Shown here piece by piece: positions 53,199-61,985 of a stretch of 64,000 bases of DNA. Origin of the DNA: Streptacidiphilus rugosus AM-16 (GTDB lineage: Bacteria > Actinomycetota > Actinomycetes > Streptomycetales > Streptomycetaceae); NCBI RefSeq assembly GCF_000744655.1, contig NZ_JQMJ01000004.1:434001-498000 (forward strand), in the 5' to 3' direction. The notes beneath the pieces are model-generated. The model ran no database searches and had not been told where the DNA came from. It saw only the letters and a program-made list of their open reading frames with translations. The position numbers and the translations under genes are program-made. Each line of letters opens with the position of its first letter. The stretch's first letter is position 1.

Positions 53199-53945
53199 CT
53201 ACTTCAGATGCCGGGCGAAGAACCCGGCCGCGTCGTCCCCCGCGTGCTGCGGGACGCCGGTGTGCCCGCCCATGTTGGCGAGCAGGGTCTTCTCCTTGGA
53301 GCCGAAGGCGTCGAACAGCTCCAGGGAGGCCTGCCGGTCGTTGCCCTCGTCGTCCCACTGGAGCAGCACGTGCAGCGGGATGCTGACCCGACGGGCTTCC
53401 TCGACGATGGAGCGGGGCACGAGGCTCCCGGCGAACAGCCCGGCGGCCACGATGCGCGGCTCGACCGCCGCGAGGCGGACGCCGATGGAGATCACTCCCC
53501 CCGAGTACCCGACCGGGCCGCCGATCTCGGGAAGGGCGAGCAAGGCGTCGAGGGTGGCCTGCCATTCCGGCACGGCCTTGTCGACGAGCGGCAGGACGAG
53601 GGCGTCGACGATCTCGTCGCCGACCGGCTCGCCGGCCTCCATGGCGCGGCGCAGGTCGGCGCGGGCCCGGTCCAGTACAGGCCGGCGGGGCCGCTCGCCG
53701 CTGCCGGGCAGCTCGATGGTGGCCGCGGCGAAGCCTTCCGCCGCGGCGCGCTGAGCCCGCGCCACCAGTCGGGGGTACATCCGGTTCAGTCCGAGCGGGG
53801 GGATGCCGAGCAGGATCAGCGGCACCGGCGCGGAGGCGGACGCGGCTTCCGGCGTCCAGAGGATGCCGGGGATCTCGCCGAGGGTGAAGGCGCGCTCGAG
53901 GACGTCGTCGTCGAGGCGCTGTTCGGCGGTGAGGTGAAGAGTCAT
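53199..53945 (-). CDS. Alpha/beta hydrolase (dienelactone hydrolase-like)
   Basis: 248 residues. Nucleophile Ser in GYSGGV, acidic residue in LQWDDEGND and His in NMGGHTGVP give a complete triad; PLILLGIPPLGLNRMYPRL supplies the oxyanion region. No signal peptide. It is divergent from the PPOX-type gene and may share its regulatory region. Substrate unknown. Confidence 0.88.
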   Translation of the reverse strand: MTLHLTAEQRLDDDVLERAFTLGEIPGILWTPEAASASAPVPLILLGIPPLGLNRMYPRLVARAQRAAAEGFAAATIELPGSGERPRRPVLDRARADLRRAMEAGEPVGDEIVDALVLPLVDKAVPEWQATLDALLALPEIGGPVGYSGGVISIGVRLAAVEPRIVAAGLFAGSLVPRSIVEEARRVSIPLHVLLQWDDEGNDRQASLELFDAFGSKEKTLLANMGGHTGVPQHAGDDAAGFFARHLK

Positions 53946-54363
53946 GGTCGTGCCTTTCGGGAGTGCTGCGGAACGGCGCTCCCGGACGACGACCTATCGC
54001 CCGACCGTGACCCCGGAGGGGAGCACCCATGTCAGTTCTGCGTTCACGGGTACCACCTCCTCGTTCTCTCGCACGGCCTCGAGAAACGTAGCACAGGGCC
54101 CACCCACCCGGTGATCGATCTCCACGGCCGCCTCGCTCTCGCCCGACCTCGTGGGACGACTCGGTCGAGCGAGGGCTCGCCGACAGGGTCCGCAGGGGAT
54201 GCGGGCCCCAGTGGCACATCGCGGTGCGGTCCCGCGGCGTGGCGCCGGACACGGTGGCGGCAGGGCCGTTCGGCCCTCGACAGGTTCTCGTCCCGCGGCT
54301 CATGCTCGGCGGAGCGGGAACCTGACCGGCCCGCGCGTGAGGGGCGTTTCGAGAGGGACACGG
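53946..54363. other. 418-nt divergent region
   Basis: It lies between the hydrolase and PPOX-type genes and contains one DevR-like dyad at 54263-54276. No gene supported; the open frames across it read as out-of-frame GC-rich sequence. Confidence 0.4.
54263..54276. promoter_or_regulatory. OsdR/DevR-like dyad GGGCCGTTCGGCCC upstream of the PPOX-type gene
   Basis: Palindrome with flanking A and T extending it to 7-bp arms, 87 nt upstream of the flavin protein start. It differs from the hmp-upstream site only at the two central bases. Confidence 0.5.
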
Positions 54364-54885
54364 ATGGTGAACGACGAGATCGAGGGCGGTGCGCCCACCG
54401 ACGACCGCGTGACGGGCGCGGACCTGTTGACGCAGCGCGACGTGCCGAACCTCCCCGGCCCACGCCGCCTCGTGTCGCTGGCGCGCGACGAGGCGCTCGC
54501 CCTGCTGGCCGAGGCGCCCTTCGGCAGGATCGTCTTCACCGAGCACGCCCTTCCGGCGATCCGCCTGGTCAACCACGTGCTGGTGGAGGGCCGGATCGTG
54601 ATCCGCACCCACAGGGGCGCTGCCCTCACCAGCGCTCTGCCCACCGGGGACGACCGCGGCACGGTCGTGGTCTACCAGGCGGACGCGGTCGACACGCGGA
54701 CCCGGCTCGGGTGGAGTGTCACCGTCACCGGTTACGCCCGCCTGCTCACCCCCGAGGACCTGACCGACGGCTCGTTGGGGGACGGCCATCGGGCCGATCC
54801 CGCCCCGTGGTTCGACGCGGAGATGACCCACGCCGTGGTCCTCGATCCCGAGATCGTCAACGGCATGCGGATGGTACCGGCCTGA
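54364..54885 (+). CDS. Pyridoxamine 5'-phosphate oxidase-like flavin protein
   Basis: 173 residues of the PPOX split-barrel group: RRLVSLARDEALALLAEAPFGRIVFTEHALPAIRLVNHVLVEGRIVIRTHRGAAL, then VVVYQADAVDTRTRLGWSVTVTGYARLL. It likely binds FMN, F420 or heme. ATG 54364 follows AGAGGG. Such proteins are recurrent members of DevR/OsdR regulons of actinomycetes, in line with the dyad upstream. Confidence 0.9.
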   Translation: MVNDEIEGGAPTDDRVTGADLLTQRDVPNLPGPRRLVSLARDEALALLAEAPFGRIVFTEHALPAIRLVNHVLVEGRIVIRTHRGAALTSALPTGDDRGTVVVYQADAVDTRTRLGWSVTVTGYARLLTPEDLTDGSLGDGHRADPAPWFDAEMTHAVVLDPEIVNGMRMVPA

Positions 54886-54948
54886 TGCCGCGTCACGGGG
54901 CCGGGCCGTGCGGGGCGGCGGTTCGCGCCGTGCCGCGTCGCGGCGGGG

Positions 54949-55461
54949 TCACATGCCGGGTCGAAGCGCCGTGGCGATGTCGGCCGCCAGGGCGTCGACG
55001 GCCTGCCAGTCGCGGTGGTCACCGAAACGACCGCCGACGAGCCGGAACATCAGGGCCCCCGCCCGGCCCACGTGCTCGGGGGCGATGACGCCGGAGAGGA
55101 GGCGGTGGCCGCGCAGGCTCGCCGGCAGGGCGAGGGCGTCGAGGACGACCCTCTCCTCCTTTCCCGCGAGGCGACGCCAGGGGCCGCGCAGAGCTGCCGG
55201 CAGGCCGACGCTGAAGGCCCACAGCGGCCGCTCGGCGAGAACGTCCCGGTGGGCGCGGACGAAGTCCTCGGCCACCGGGAGCCAGTGCTGACCGTGGACG
55301 GCGCTGCCGAGGACCACGGCACCGTGGGCCCGCGGGTCGACATCGCCGTCGAGGGAGACCACGTCAGCCGGGCAGCCGAGTTCGGCCAGCCGCGTGCCGA
55401 GCCGCTGGGCGATCTCCCGGGTGGAGCCGTGGGCACTGGCGTATCCGACGAGCACGGTCAT
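54949..55461 (-). CDS. Flavodoxin domain protein (HemG-like)
   Basis: 170 residues. The FMN phosphate loop is VGYASAHGSTREIAQRLGTRLAE, with AVVLGSAVHGQHWLPVAEDFV and WAFSVGLPAALRGPWRRLAGKEE. AGGAGG precedes the ATG. It resembles menaquinone-linked protoporphyrinogen oxidase-type flavodoxins. It lies next to the PPOX-type and SMR genes in a redox-themed cluster. Confidence 0.9.
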   Translation of the reverse strand: MTVLVGYASAHGSTREIAQRLGTRLAELGCPADVVSLDGDVDPRAHGAVVLGSAVHGQHWLPVAEDFVRAHRDVLAERPLWAFSVGLPAALRGPWRRLAGKEERVVLDALALPASLRGHRLLSGVIAPEHVGRAGALMFRLVGGRFGDHRDWQAVDALAADIATALRPGM

Positions 55462-55496
55462 CGCTTCACCTCCTGTCCTGGCTCGGTGCGCCGGCG

Positions 55497-55820
55497 TCAG
55501 CCGGTGACACCGGAGAGGTTGAGTCCGACGACGCCCACCAGCACGAGGCCGATGGAGACGAGTTTGACGACGGAGGCCGACTCGCCGAGAAACGCGATGC
55601 CGACCAGCGCGGTGCCTGCGGCGCCGATGCCGGTCCAGGTGGCGTAGGCGGGACCGACCTCCAGGTGTCGCAGGGCGAGGTTGAGCAGGGCGAAGCTGAC
55701 CAGGGCGCAGACGGCGAAGCCGACGGTGGGCCACAGCCGGGTGAAGCTGTGGCTCTGCTTCAGCAGGACTGCGAACCCGGTTTCGAAGACTCCGGCCAGG
55801 ACGAGCAGGAACCAGCTCAT
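55497..55820 (-). CDS. SMR family efflux protein (SugE/Gdx-like)
   Basis: 107 residues, four membrane helices. The conserved membrane Glu13 is in LAGVFETGFAVLLKQSHSFTRLWP, and the GxxxG region is YATWTGIGAAGTALVGIAFLGE. It exports cationic compounds, guanidinium for the Gdx subgroup. No guanidine riboswitch was recognised upstream. It lies 35 nt before the flavodoxin gene on the same strand. Confidence 0.9.
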   Translation of the reverse strand: MSWFLLVLAGVFETGFAVLLKQSHSFTRLWPTVGFAVCALVSFALLNLALRHLEVGPAYATWTGIGAAGTALVGIAFLGESASVVKLVSIGLVLVGVVGLNLSGVTG

Positions 55821-55849
55821 CGTGTGCTCCCTCCTGGGTGATGACGGTG

Positions 55850-56353
55850 TCAGCGTGTGGCCAGCGAGAAGTAGTTCTCCTCCTCCTGGGTGAAGTGGAG
55901 CCGCAGGACCGTGTGCAGGCCGTAGAGGCAGGCACGCAGGTCGTCCGTCTGATCGGGCTGCACGCCGCCCTGGGCGCGGGCGAGGGTCAGATGCGTGTCC
56001 AGACGGCGGGCGAGACGGTCGATCTCGGTGTGCGCGCGGCTCATCGTCGCGGTGGCCTCCGGTCCGCCGAGCGTGGGCGCGAGAGCGGGGTAGAGCTCGT
56101 GCTCCTCGGCGTGCTCGTGCGGCAGCAGCCGCTCCGTCAGCAGTCGGTCCAGGCTCTCCAGGGCCTCCAGCGGTCGCTGGTCCCCGTCGGCGCTGAGCAG
56201 GTCGGCGGTGTCGCGGACGGCCTGAACGACCTCCCTGAGATCGTCGTGCTCGGCGGCGAAGCGGTGGATCAGGTCGGCGGTGGCGGAGTCGACGGCGGGC
56301 CGTGCCGTCTCAGGGAGACGCAGCGCACGCAGGGCGTTGAGGATGACGGCCAC
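55850..56353 (-). CDS. Hemerythrin (HHE) domain, possibly translated separately
   Basis: 167 residues if read from the in-frame GTG at 56353, which has AGGAGG 8 nt upstream. Hemerythrin iron ligands are seen as LIHRFAAEHDDLREVV, LPHEHAEEHELYPALA, RAHTEIDRLA and RLHFTQEEENYFSLA. Upstream of this GTG the frame continues as the last helix of the P-type ATPase, so the domain was originally its C-terminus. It may now be made alone as a di-iron protein. Confidence 0.7.
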   Translation of the reverse strand: MAVILNALRALRLPETARPAVDSATADLIHRFAAEHDDLREVVQAVRDTADLLSADGDQRPLEALESLDRLLTERLLPHEHAEEHELYPALAPTLGGPEATATMSRAHTEIDRLARRLDTHLTLARAQGGVQPDQTDDLRACLYGLHTVLRLHFTQEEENYFSLATR

Positions 56354-58200
56354 GTCGATGGCCTCCTGCAGCAGGGCTCCGGCGGCGGGCGGGAGCAGGC
56401 GGCGACGACCATGGCGGCCAGTGAGAGCAGCATGCCGCCGAGCGCGCTCTGTACGGCGATGCGGCGCGCGCGGACGGCGATGGCGACGGCGTCGGCGAGG
56501 CGGTCCACGTGGTCGGTGGTGAGCACGATGTCGGCGGCCTCGGAGGAGGCGCCGGAGCCGCGGGCGCCCATGGCGACGCCGATGTCGGCGGCGGCCAGCG
56601 CGGGTGCGTCGTTGACGCCGTCGCCGACCATGGCGGTCACCGCGCGGGCGCTTTCGGCCCGGACGGCGGCGACCTTGTCGGCCGGGCTCTGCCGCGCCGC
56701 GACGTCGTCCAGGCCCAGGACCGCGGCGACCTCGCGCGCGGGCTCGGGACGGTCTCCGGTGAGCATCACCAGGCGGGTGATGCCGCTCTCGCGCAGTCGG
56801 CGCAGAGTGCGCGGGGCGTCGTAGCGCAGTGGGTCGCGCAGCAGGACGGCTCCGGTCGGCGCGTCGTCGACGGTGAGCCAGGCGATGGCGGCCCCGTCCA
56901 GGCGGGCGCGGTTGTCGACCGCACGCGCCCAGGCCGGCAGGGACGCCTCGGCTGTGGGCAGTCGGCCGACGGCGACCAGGCGGCCGCCGATCCGCCCGGT
57001 GGTTCCCCGACCCGGTTCCTCGCTCATGTCCGTCGGCTCGTCCAGGGCCAGCCCGCGGGTGCGGGCCTCGGCCGTGATCGCATGGGCCAGGACGTGCGGG
57101 GAGTACTGGTCCACCGAGGCCGCCAGTCGCAGCGCATCGGCGGCGCTGTGCCCGGGCGCGGTCGCGACGTCGATCACCTGCGGGCGGCCGGTGGTGAGCG
57201 TGCCGGTCTTGTCCATCAGGAGCGTGCGGGCCCGGCCGAGCAGTTCCAGCGCTCCGCCGTCTCGGATCACCACGCCCTCGCGGGCGGCCCGGGACAGTCC
57301 GGAGACGATCGCCACCGGTGCCGCCAGCAGCAGCGGACAGGGGGTGGCCACCACGAGGACCGCGACCGCCCGCACCGCGGAGCCGCTGACCAGCCAGGCG
57401 ATCCCGGCGACGGCCAGGGACAGCGGCAGGAACCAGGCGGCGTAGCGGTCGGCGAGCCGGACGACGGGCGCGGTCTCGGCTCCGGCCTGCTGCGCCAGCC
57501 GCACGATCTCGGCGTAGGTGCTGTCCTGCTCGGTGGCGGTGGCGCGCAGCTCGAACGCGGCTCCCGCGTTGACCGCGCCGCTGCGCACCTGTTCCCCGTC
57601 GGAGTGCTCGACCTGGAGCGACTCCCCGGTGAGGACGGACTCGTCCAGTTGGGCCGGACCGGCCTCGACGGTGCCGTCGACCGGCACGACGTCGCCGGGA
57701 CCGACGACCAGCAGGTCGCCGGCGGCGACCTCGGCGAGCGGCACCTGCTCCACGCCCCCTGCGACACGGCGGCGGGCGAAGCGGGGCGCGTGTGCGAGCA
57801 GGGCCCGCAGATCGTGGGAGGCGCGCCGCTCGGCTGCGGCGTCCAGCCAGCGGCCGGTGGCCAGCATCAGCGCGATCAGCGCGCCGGCCAGGTACTCGCC
57901 GACCGCGAGCGTCCCTGCCAGGGCGAGCACCGCGACGATGTCGACTCCGGCCCGCCCGCGTCGCAGCGCGCCGATCACCCACACCACCGACGGCACGATC
58001 GCCACGACCGTGCCGGTGGCCCAGAGGACGTCCGCCGCCGTCCGCGCTCCGGCGAGCCACGCGAGGCCACCGCCGATCAGCGCGGCACCGGTGATCGCGA
58101 GCAACGCGGGCTCGGTCCGCCACCACGGTGCGGGGCCCGCAGCGGACCCGGTCGGGGGCGTGGCCGCGGTGGAGCGGCCGGTGCGGTCGTCGGGTCCCAT
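55850..58200 (-). pseudogene. P1B-5 type metal ATPase with hemerythrin tail, split by a frameshift
   Basis: Heavy-metal P-type ATPase: TGES at 191-194, TPCP at 286-289, phosphorylation site DKTGT at 331-335, then MLTGDRP and GDGVNDAPALAAADIGVAMG. TPCP, a QEAID motif in the last helix and a C-terminal hemerythrin domain are the P1B-5 signature (Nia/iron exporter group). The frame breaks near 56391-56403: the first frame runs MVVAAC into unrelated Pro/Ser-rich sequence and stops at 56269, while LLPPAAGALLQEAIDVAVILNALRAL continues in another frame to 55850. The intact protein would be about 783 residues. A sequencing error is possible. Confidence 0.88.
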
Positions 58201-58399
58201 GCTGCCTGCCTGAGGATGTCGCAATCCATGCAGCGACACTCGCTGCCCCTCAAGGACATCGCGGGCACGGCGAACGCCGGGAGTGCGGAACGGGGTGCTG
58301 TGGAGAGGCCGACCGGCCCTGTTTCGGACGGCGGGGTCGTCCGCCGACGCCGTGCGGAGCGGGCCCGTTTCGGTCGGCCACCGCAGGCCCGCGCCCGCG

Positions 58400-59200
58400 T
58401 CATTCCTGGACGGGGGTGATCAGGCCGTAGTCGCCGTCGTAACGGTGGTAGAGCAGGTTTCCCCGTCCGGTCACGGTCTCGGTGAAGAACGTGAAGGGCC
58501 GACCGCTCAGGTCGAGCCGGTCGATCGCCTGCCGGACCGTGAGCTCCGGGGCGCCGAGACGGCTGAGCGCCATGCCGGGTTCCGGCATCGTCTCCGGGCC
58601 GGTGGACACCAGCGCGTAGCCGTCGGTGTCGGTGTCAGTGTCGGTGTCGCGGTACACGACGCTGTCCCGACCGGTTCGGGCGTCCGTGAACAGGTGGAAG
58701 TCGTAGTCCATCGCCTCCATCTCGAACACCGCCGACCACGGGGTCTGCCGGGCGAGGCTGTAACTCTTGTGCCGCTTGACGCGGCGCTCCCCGGTCGCGC
58801 GCGGCAGCGGCTGAGGATTCCGGTCGTCGCCCTGTTCCCAGGACACGGCCCCCGCGCGACGGACCGTGTCACGCCCGTGGTCACGGTGCTGTCTGACCCT
58901 GGCGATCCGGGACCGAAGCCGCTGCTGGAGCTGGTCGACCGCCTCCTGCATGGTGGCGGCGCGGACGTGGGCGCGGACCGGACGTCCGTCCAGGTCGACG
59001 GTGGCCTGCGCCCGTGACGGCTGGGCGACCGCGTGGCTGGTCTCCTGGGTCAGCTTCACCCGCAGCGCGAGCACGGGCTCGCCCACGCACTCGGCGACGG
59101 AGAGCAGCTTGGCGCGGGCGTAGTCCGGCGCGGCGAGCGAGACCGGTCCCCTGGTCTCCACCACGATGTCCACGGCGGCCGGGGAGTGCAGATCGGTCAT
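58400..59200 (-). CDS. hpf: Long ribosome hibernation promoting factor with two C-terminal domains
   Basis: 266 residues. The N-terminal S30AE/HPF domain (about 1-110: DYARAKLLSVAECVGEPVLALRVKLTQE, TVDLDGRPVRAHVRAATMQEAVDQLQQRLRSRI) is followed by two copies of the S30AE C-terminal domain: KRHKSYSLARQTPWSAVFEME..FTDARTGRDSVVYR and LTVRQAIDRLDLSGRPFTFFTETVTGRGNLLYHR. Ordinary long HPFs have one. This matches the mycobacterial RafH arrangement linked to hypoxic dormancy. CTD1 carries a (DT)n stretch from a hexanucleotide repeat. It acts on 70S ribosomes to store them inactive. Confidence 0.93.
   Translation of the reverse strand: MTDLHSPAAVDIVVETRGPVSLAAPDYARAKLLSVAECVGEPVLALRVKLTQETSHAVAQPSRAQATVDLDGRPVRAHVRAATMQEAVDQLQQRLRSRIARVRQHRDHGRDTVRRAGAVSWEQGDDRNPQPLPRATGERRVKRHKSYSLARQTPWSAVFEMEAMDYDFHLFTDARTGRDSVVYRDTDTDTDTDGYALVSTGPETMPEPGMALSRLGAPELTVRQAIDRLDLSGRPFTFFTETVTGRGNLLYHRYDGDYGLITPVQE
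58622..58649. repeat. Hexanucleotide repeat inside hpf
   Basis: About four and a half units of GTCGGT with one substitution (GTCAGT), encoding DTDTDTDTD within the first C-terminal domain. In-frame, so unit changes would only lengthen the loop. Confidence 0.85.
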
Positions 59201-59233
59201 GAGAGGTGTCCTGCCCTTCGGAGTTCGAGCGAT

Positions 59234-59263
59234 CGGTCCGCGGCCCCGTCGGGCCGCGGACCG
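59234..59263 (-). terminator. Terminator after the universal stress gene
   Basis: Perfect 13-bp stem CGGTCCGCGGCCC/GGGCCGCGGACCG with loop CGTC, 8 nt past the universal stress gene stop and 34 nt before the hpf start. It separates the two units. Confidence 0.8.
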
Positions 59264-59271
59264 TGAGGTGT

Positions 59272-60135
59272 TCAGGCGTGCGGGACGACGGCGACCGGAG
59301 CCTGCGCGTGGTGCAGGGCCGCGTGGGCGACGGCGCCGAGGTGACCGCCGGCGGCGTGCCTGCGGATCCGGCGTCCGATCACCACGATGTCGGCGTCGCC
59401 CGAGGCGTCCACCAGAGCCTTCGCCGCGCCGCCGACCTCGGCCCTGGCCTCGACGGGCACCTGCGGGTACTTCTGCCGCCAGGGGTCGAGGGCTTCCGCC
59501 AGATGCTGCTCGGCGGCGCTCCGCAGCAGGCCGGAGTCGAAGGGGGTGGCGATCGCGCCGGGTCCGGCCCACACCGCGGGCACGTCCCAGCCGTAGACCG
59601 CGATCACTCGCGCACCGCGCTCCGCCGCCCGGGAGAACGCGAACTCCAGCACCTCCTCCGCAGCGTCGCCGGCGCCGACGCCCACCACCACGTCGCCCTT
59701 CGCACTCGTCGGCGTCCCGTCGACGTCCTGCCCGCCCGGACGCAGCACGACCACCGGGATCGGGGACCGGCCGGCCACCGTGAGCGAGACCGAGCCCATC
59801 AGCAGCCCGGTGAAGCCGCCCAGGCCGCGGCTGCCCAGCACCAGCAGCTGCCCGTCGGCCGCGGCGTCCACCAGACCGGGGACCGGCGAGGCGCCCAGGA
59901 GCACGGTGTCCACCTCCAGTTCCGGGTGCTCGGCGACGACCTGCTGCTGGACGTCGGCCAGCAGCGCGGCTCCCTCCGCCTGCAGTTGCTCCAGGTAGAC
60001 GCCGACCGGCTGGGGCCACACGTGCACGAGCCGCAACGCGGCGCCGCGCCGTACGGCCTCCTGCGCGGCCCAGCGGACGGCGGCCAGACTCTGCGGGGAT
60101 CCGTCGGTCGCGGCGAGAACGGGGCGTGCGGTCAT
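59272..60135 (-). CDS. Tandem-domain universal stress protein
   Basis: 287 residues, two UspA domains. Domain 1: RPVLAATDGSPQSLAAVRWAAQEA with GSRGLGGFTGLLMGSVS (ATP-type loop). Domain 2: GDVVVGVGAGDAAEEVLEFAF, ending GRRIRRHAAGGHLGAVAHAALHHAQAPVAVVPHA. GGGAGG precedes the ATG. It is divergent from the arginine permease gene and shares a region with a GGGCCACTGGTCCC dyad 84 nt from its start, as for dormancy-regulon stress proteins. Confidence 0.94.
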   Translation of the reverse strand: MTARPVLAATDGSPQSLAAVRWAAQEAVRRGAALRLVHVWPQPVGVYLEQLQAEGAALLADVQQQVVAEHPELEVDTVLLGASPVPGLVDAAADGQLLVLGSRGLGGFTGLLMGSVSLTVAGRSPIPVVVLRPGGQDVDGTPTSAKGDVVVGVGAGDAAEEVLEFAFSRAAERGARVIAVYGWDVPAVWAGPGAIATPFDSGLLRSAAEQHLAEALDPWRQKYPQVPVEARAEVGGAAKALVDASGDADIVVIGRRIRRHAAGGHLGAVAHAALHHAQAPVAVVPHA

Positions 60136-60218
60136 GGCGGTTGCCTCCCAGGGCGATCGACCGGACACCCACTGTCCGGCGCACGATCACTCTGGTCGGC
60201 GTCCGGGAGACGCCCACA

Positions 60219-60232
60219 GGGCCACTGGTCCC
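60219..60232. promoter_or_regulatory. OsdR/DevR-like dyad GGGCCACTGGTCCC
   Basis: Fits GGGNC-N4-GNCCC, 84 nt upstream of the universal stress gene and 230 nt upstream of the permease, in their shared divergent region. Confidence 0.5.
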
Positions 60233-60376
60233 GGCCTCGGCGGCAACCGGCCCCGTCTTGCCACCGCTCCTGCCGGGACCTGCGGTTCCGTGCCGACCGG
60301 CCCCGGCCCCGGGCCTCGGGTAGGGCAGGGCGGGCCCGCCCGGGGGACCTTCGGGCCCTGCTCGGGGTCCGCGGGC

Positions 60377-60399
60377 GGGACAGAGGATCTTCCTGTCCC
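60377..60399. promoter_or_regulatory. Dyad GGGACAG-N9-CTGTCCC upstream of the arginine operon
   Basis: Perfect 7-bp arms, 63 nt before the permease start. It is likely an operator for the permease-arcAB operon; the protein that binds is unknown. Confidence 0.45.
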
Positions 60400-60461
60400 C
60401 GGGCCACGCCGGCACCGTCCGCCGTGGCCCGCATATGTGCCGACCCCTCAGGAGCACAGCC

Positions 60462-61937
60462 ATGTCGCCGAGCGAGCCCACGCCGAGCCCCGGACCCTCC
60501 ACTGCGGGCCCGCTTCCCGATGCCCTCCCTGACGGCGACGCCCCCGGTCGGCGGAGCGCCTTCGGCCTTCCGGCGGCCACCGCCCTGGTCGTCGGCAGCG
60601 TCATCGGAACCGGAGTCTTCGCGCTGCCCTCCGCCCTGGCGCCGTACGGGCCGATCGCGCTGGTCGCCTTCGTCGTGGTCACCGTGGGCGCCATAGCCCT
60701 CGCGCTCACCTTCGGCTCGCTGTCCGGCCGGCTGCCGGGCAGCGGCGGCCCGTACGTCTACGCCCGGGAGGCGTTCGGCGAGTTCGCGGGCTTCCTGACC
60801 GCCTGGTCGTACTGGATCACCGCCTGGGCGGGCAATGCCGCCATCGCCGTCGCCTGGGTCGGTTACGTCGAGGTCTTCGTCGACAAGGGGCACCACACCG
60901 CGGGTTCGATAGCCATCGCGCTGGCCGGACTGTGGCTCCCCGCGGTCGTCAACCTGACGGGGGCCAGGAACGTCGGCGCGGTACAGGTGATCACGACCAT
61001 GCTGAAGTTCGTGCCGTTGCTGTTCCTGGCAACGATCGGGCTGCTGTTCATGAAGTCGGGCAACTTCGGCTCGTTCAACGCGAGCGGCGGTTCGGCGCTC
61101 GGCGCGATCTCGGCGGCGGCGGCGATCGCGCTGTTCAGCTACATCGGGCTGGAGACCGCCTCGGTGGCTGCGGGCCGCGTCCGCGATCCGCAGCGCAACG
61201 TGCCGCGGGCCACCGTCTACGGCACGCTGGCCTGCGCGGTCATCTACCTGCTCGGCACCCTGGCCGTCTTCGGCACCGTCGCCCACCACAGCCTGCTCAC
61301 CTCCACCGCGCCGTTCACCGACGCCGTGAACAACATCGTCGGCGGCACCTGGGCAGGCAACGCGGTCGCGCTCGCGGCGATCGTCTCGGGGCTGGGAGCG
61401 CTCAACGGCTGGACGCTGATCTGCGCCGAGATGCCGATGGCGGCTGCCCGCGACGGCCTCTTCCCCTCCGTCTTCACCCGTACGGTCGGCACGGGCAAGG
61501 TGCCGGCGTTCGGCATCGTGTCCTCGACCGCGCTGGCCTCGGTGCTCACCGTGGTGAGCTACACCCGGTTCACGTCGGTCTTCACCGAGATCGTGCTGCT
61601 GAGTGTGCTGACCGCCGTGGTGCCCTACCTGTTCTCGGCGGCGGCCCAGCTGTTCTGGCTCCTGGTCAGGGGCCGGTCCCAGCTCACGGTGGCCCGCTTC
61701 GCCCGGGACCTGGTCGTCGGTGTGCTGGCGCTGGCCTTCTGCTACTGGTCGATCCAGGGCAGCGGGTACCAGACCGTCTACTACGGGCTGTTCGTGATCC
61801 TGCTCGGCATCCCCGTCTACGTCTGGCTCAAGCGCGAACGCGGCGAGTACGGCGAGGCCACCGCGTCCCGACCGGAACCGGCGACCGCTCACGCGGCCGA
61901 TGCCGAGCCCGACGCCGAGCTGCACGTCCGTCACTGA
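60462..61937 (+). CDS. APC family amino acid permease, probable arginine/ornithine antiporter
   Basis: 491 residues, about twelve membrane helices. APC signature VVGSVIGTGVFALPSALAPYGP in helix 1 and FSYIGLETASVAAGRVRDPQRNVPRAT in helix 6. ATG 60462 has AGGAG upstream. It is 48 nt before arcA, so exchange of external arginine for ornithine is the likely job. The charged tail of about 35 residues is unstructured. Which APC subgroup it belongs to was not resolved by eye. Confidence 0.9.
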   Translation: MSPSEPTPSPGPSTAGPLPDALPDGDAPGRRSAFGLPAATALVVGSVIGTGVFALPSALAPYGPIALVAFVVVTVGAIALALTFGSLSGRLPGSGGPYVYAREAFGEFAGFLTAWSYWITAWAGNAAIAVAWVGYVEVFVDKGHHTAGSIAIALAGLWLPAVVNLTGARNVGAVQVITTMLKFVPLLFLATIGLLFMKSGNFGSFNASGGSALGAISAAAAIALFSYIGLETASVAAGRVRDPQRNVPRATVYGTLACAVIYLLGTLAVFGTVAHHSLLTSTAPFTDAVNNIVGGTWAGNAVALAAIVSGLGALNGWTLICAEMPMAAARDGLFPSVFTRTVGTGKVPAFGIVSSTALASVLTVVSYTRFTSVFTEIVLLSVLTAVVPYLFSAAAQLFWLLVRGRSQLTVARFARDLVVGVLALAFCYWSIQGSGYQTVYYGLFVILLGIPVYVWLKRERGEYGEATASRPEPATAHAADAEPDAELHVRH

Positions 61938-61985
61938 GCCCGACACAGAGCACCGCACCGTCCGCACCATCGCAGGAGGAACCCC

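Noticed and set aside
55497..55849. Guanidine riboswitch before the SMR gene
   Set aside because: The upstream leader is only about 30 nt, too short for a ykkC-type aptamer, and no conserved loop sequence was seen.
60344..60358. GGGACC-TTC-GGGCCC as a sixth DevR-like dyad
   Set aside because: The spacing between the GGGNC and GNCCC halves is 5 rather than 4, and one arm base is wrong, so it does not fit the other sites.
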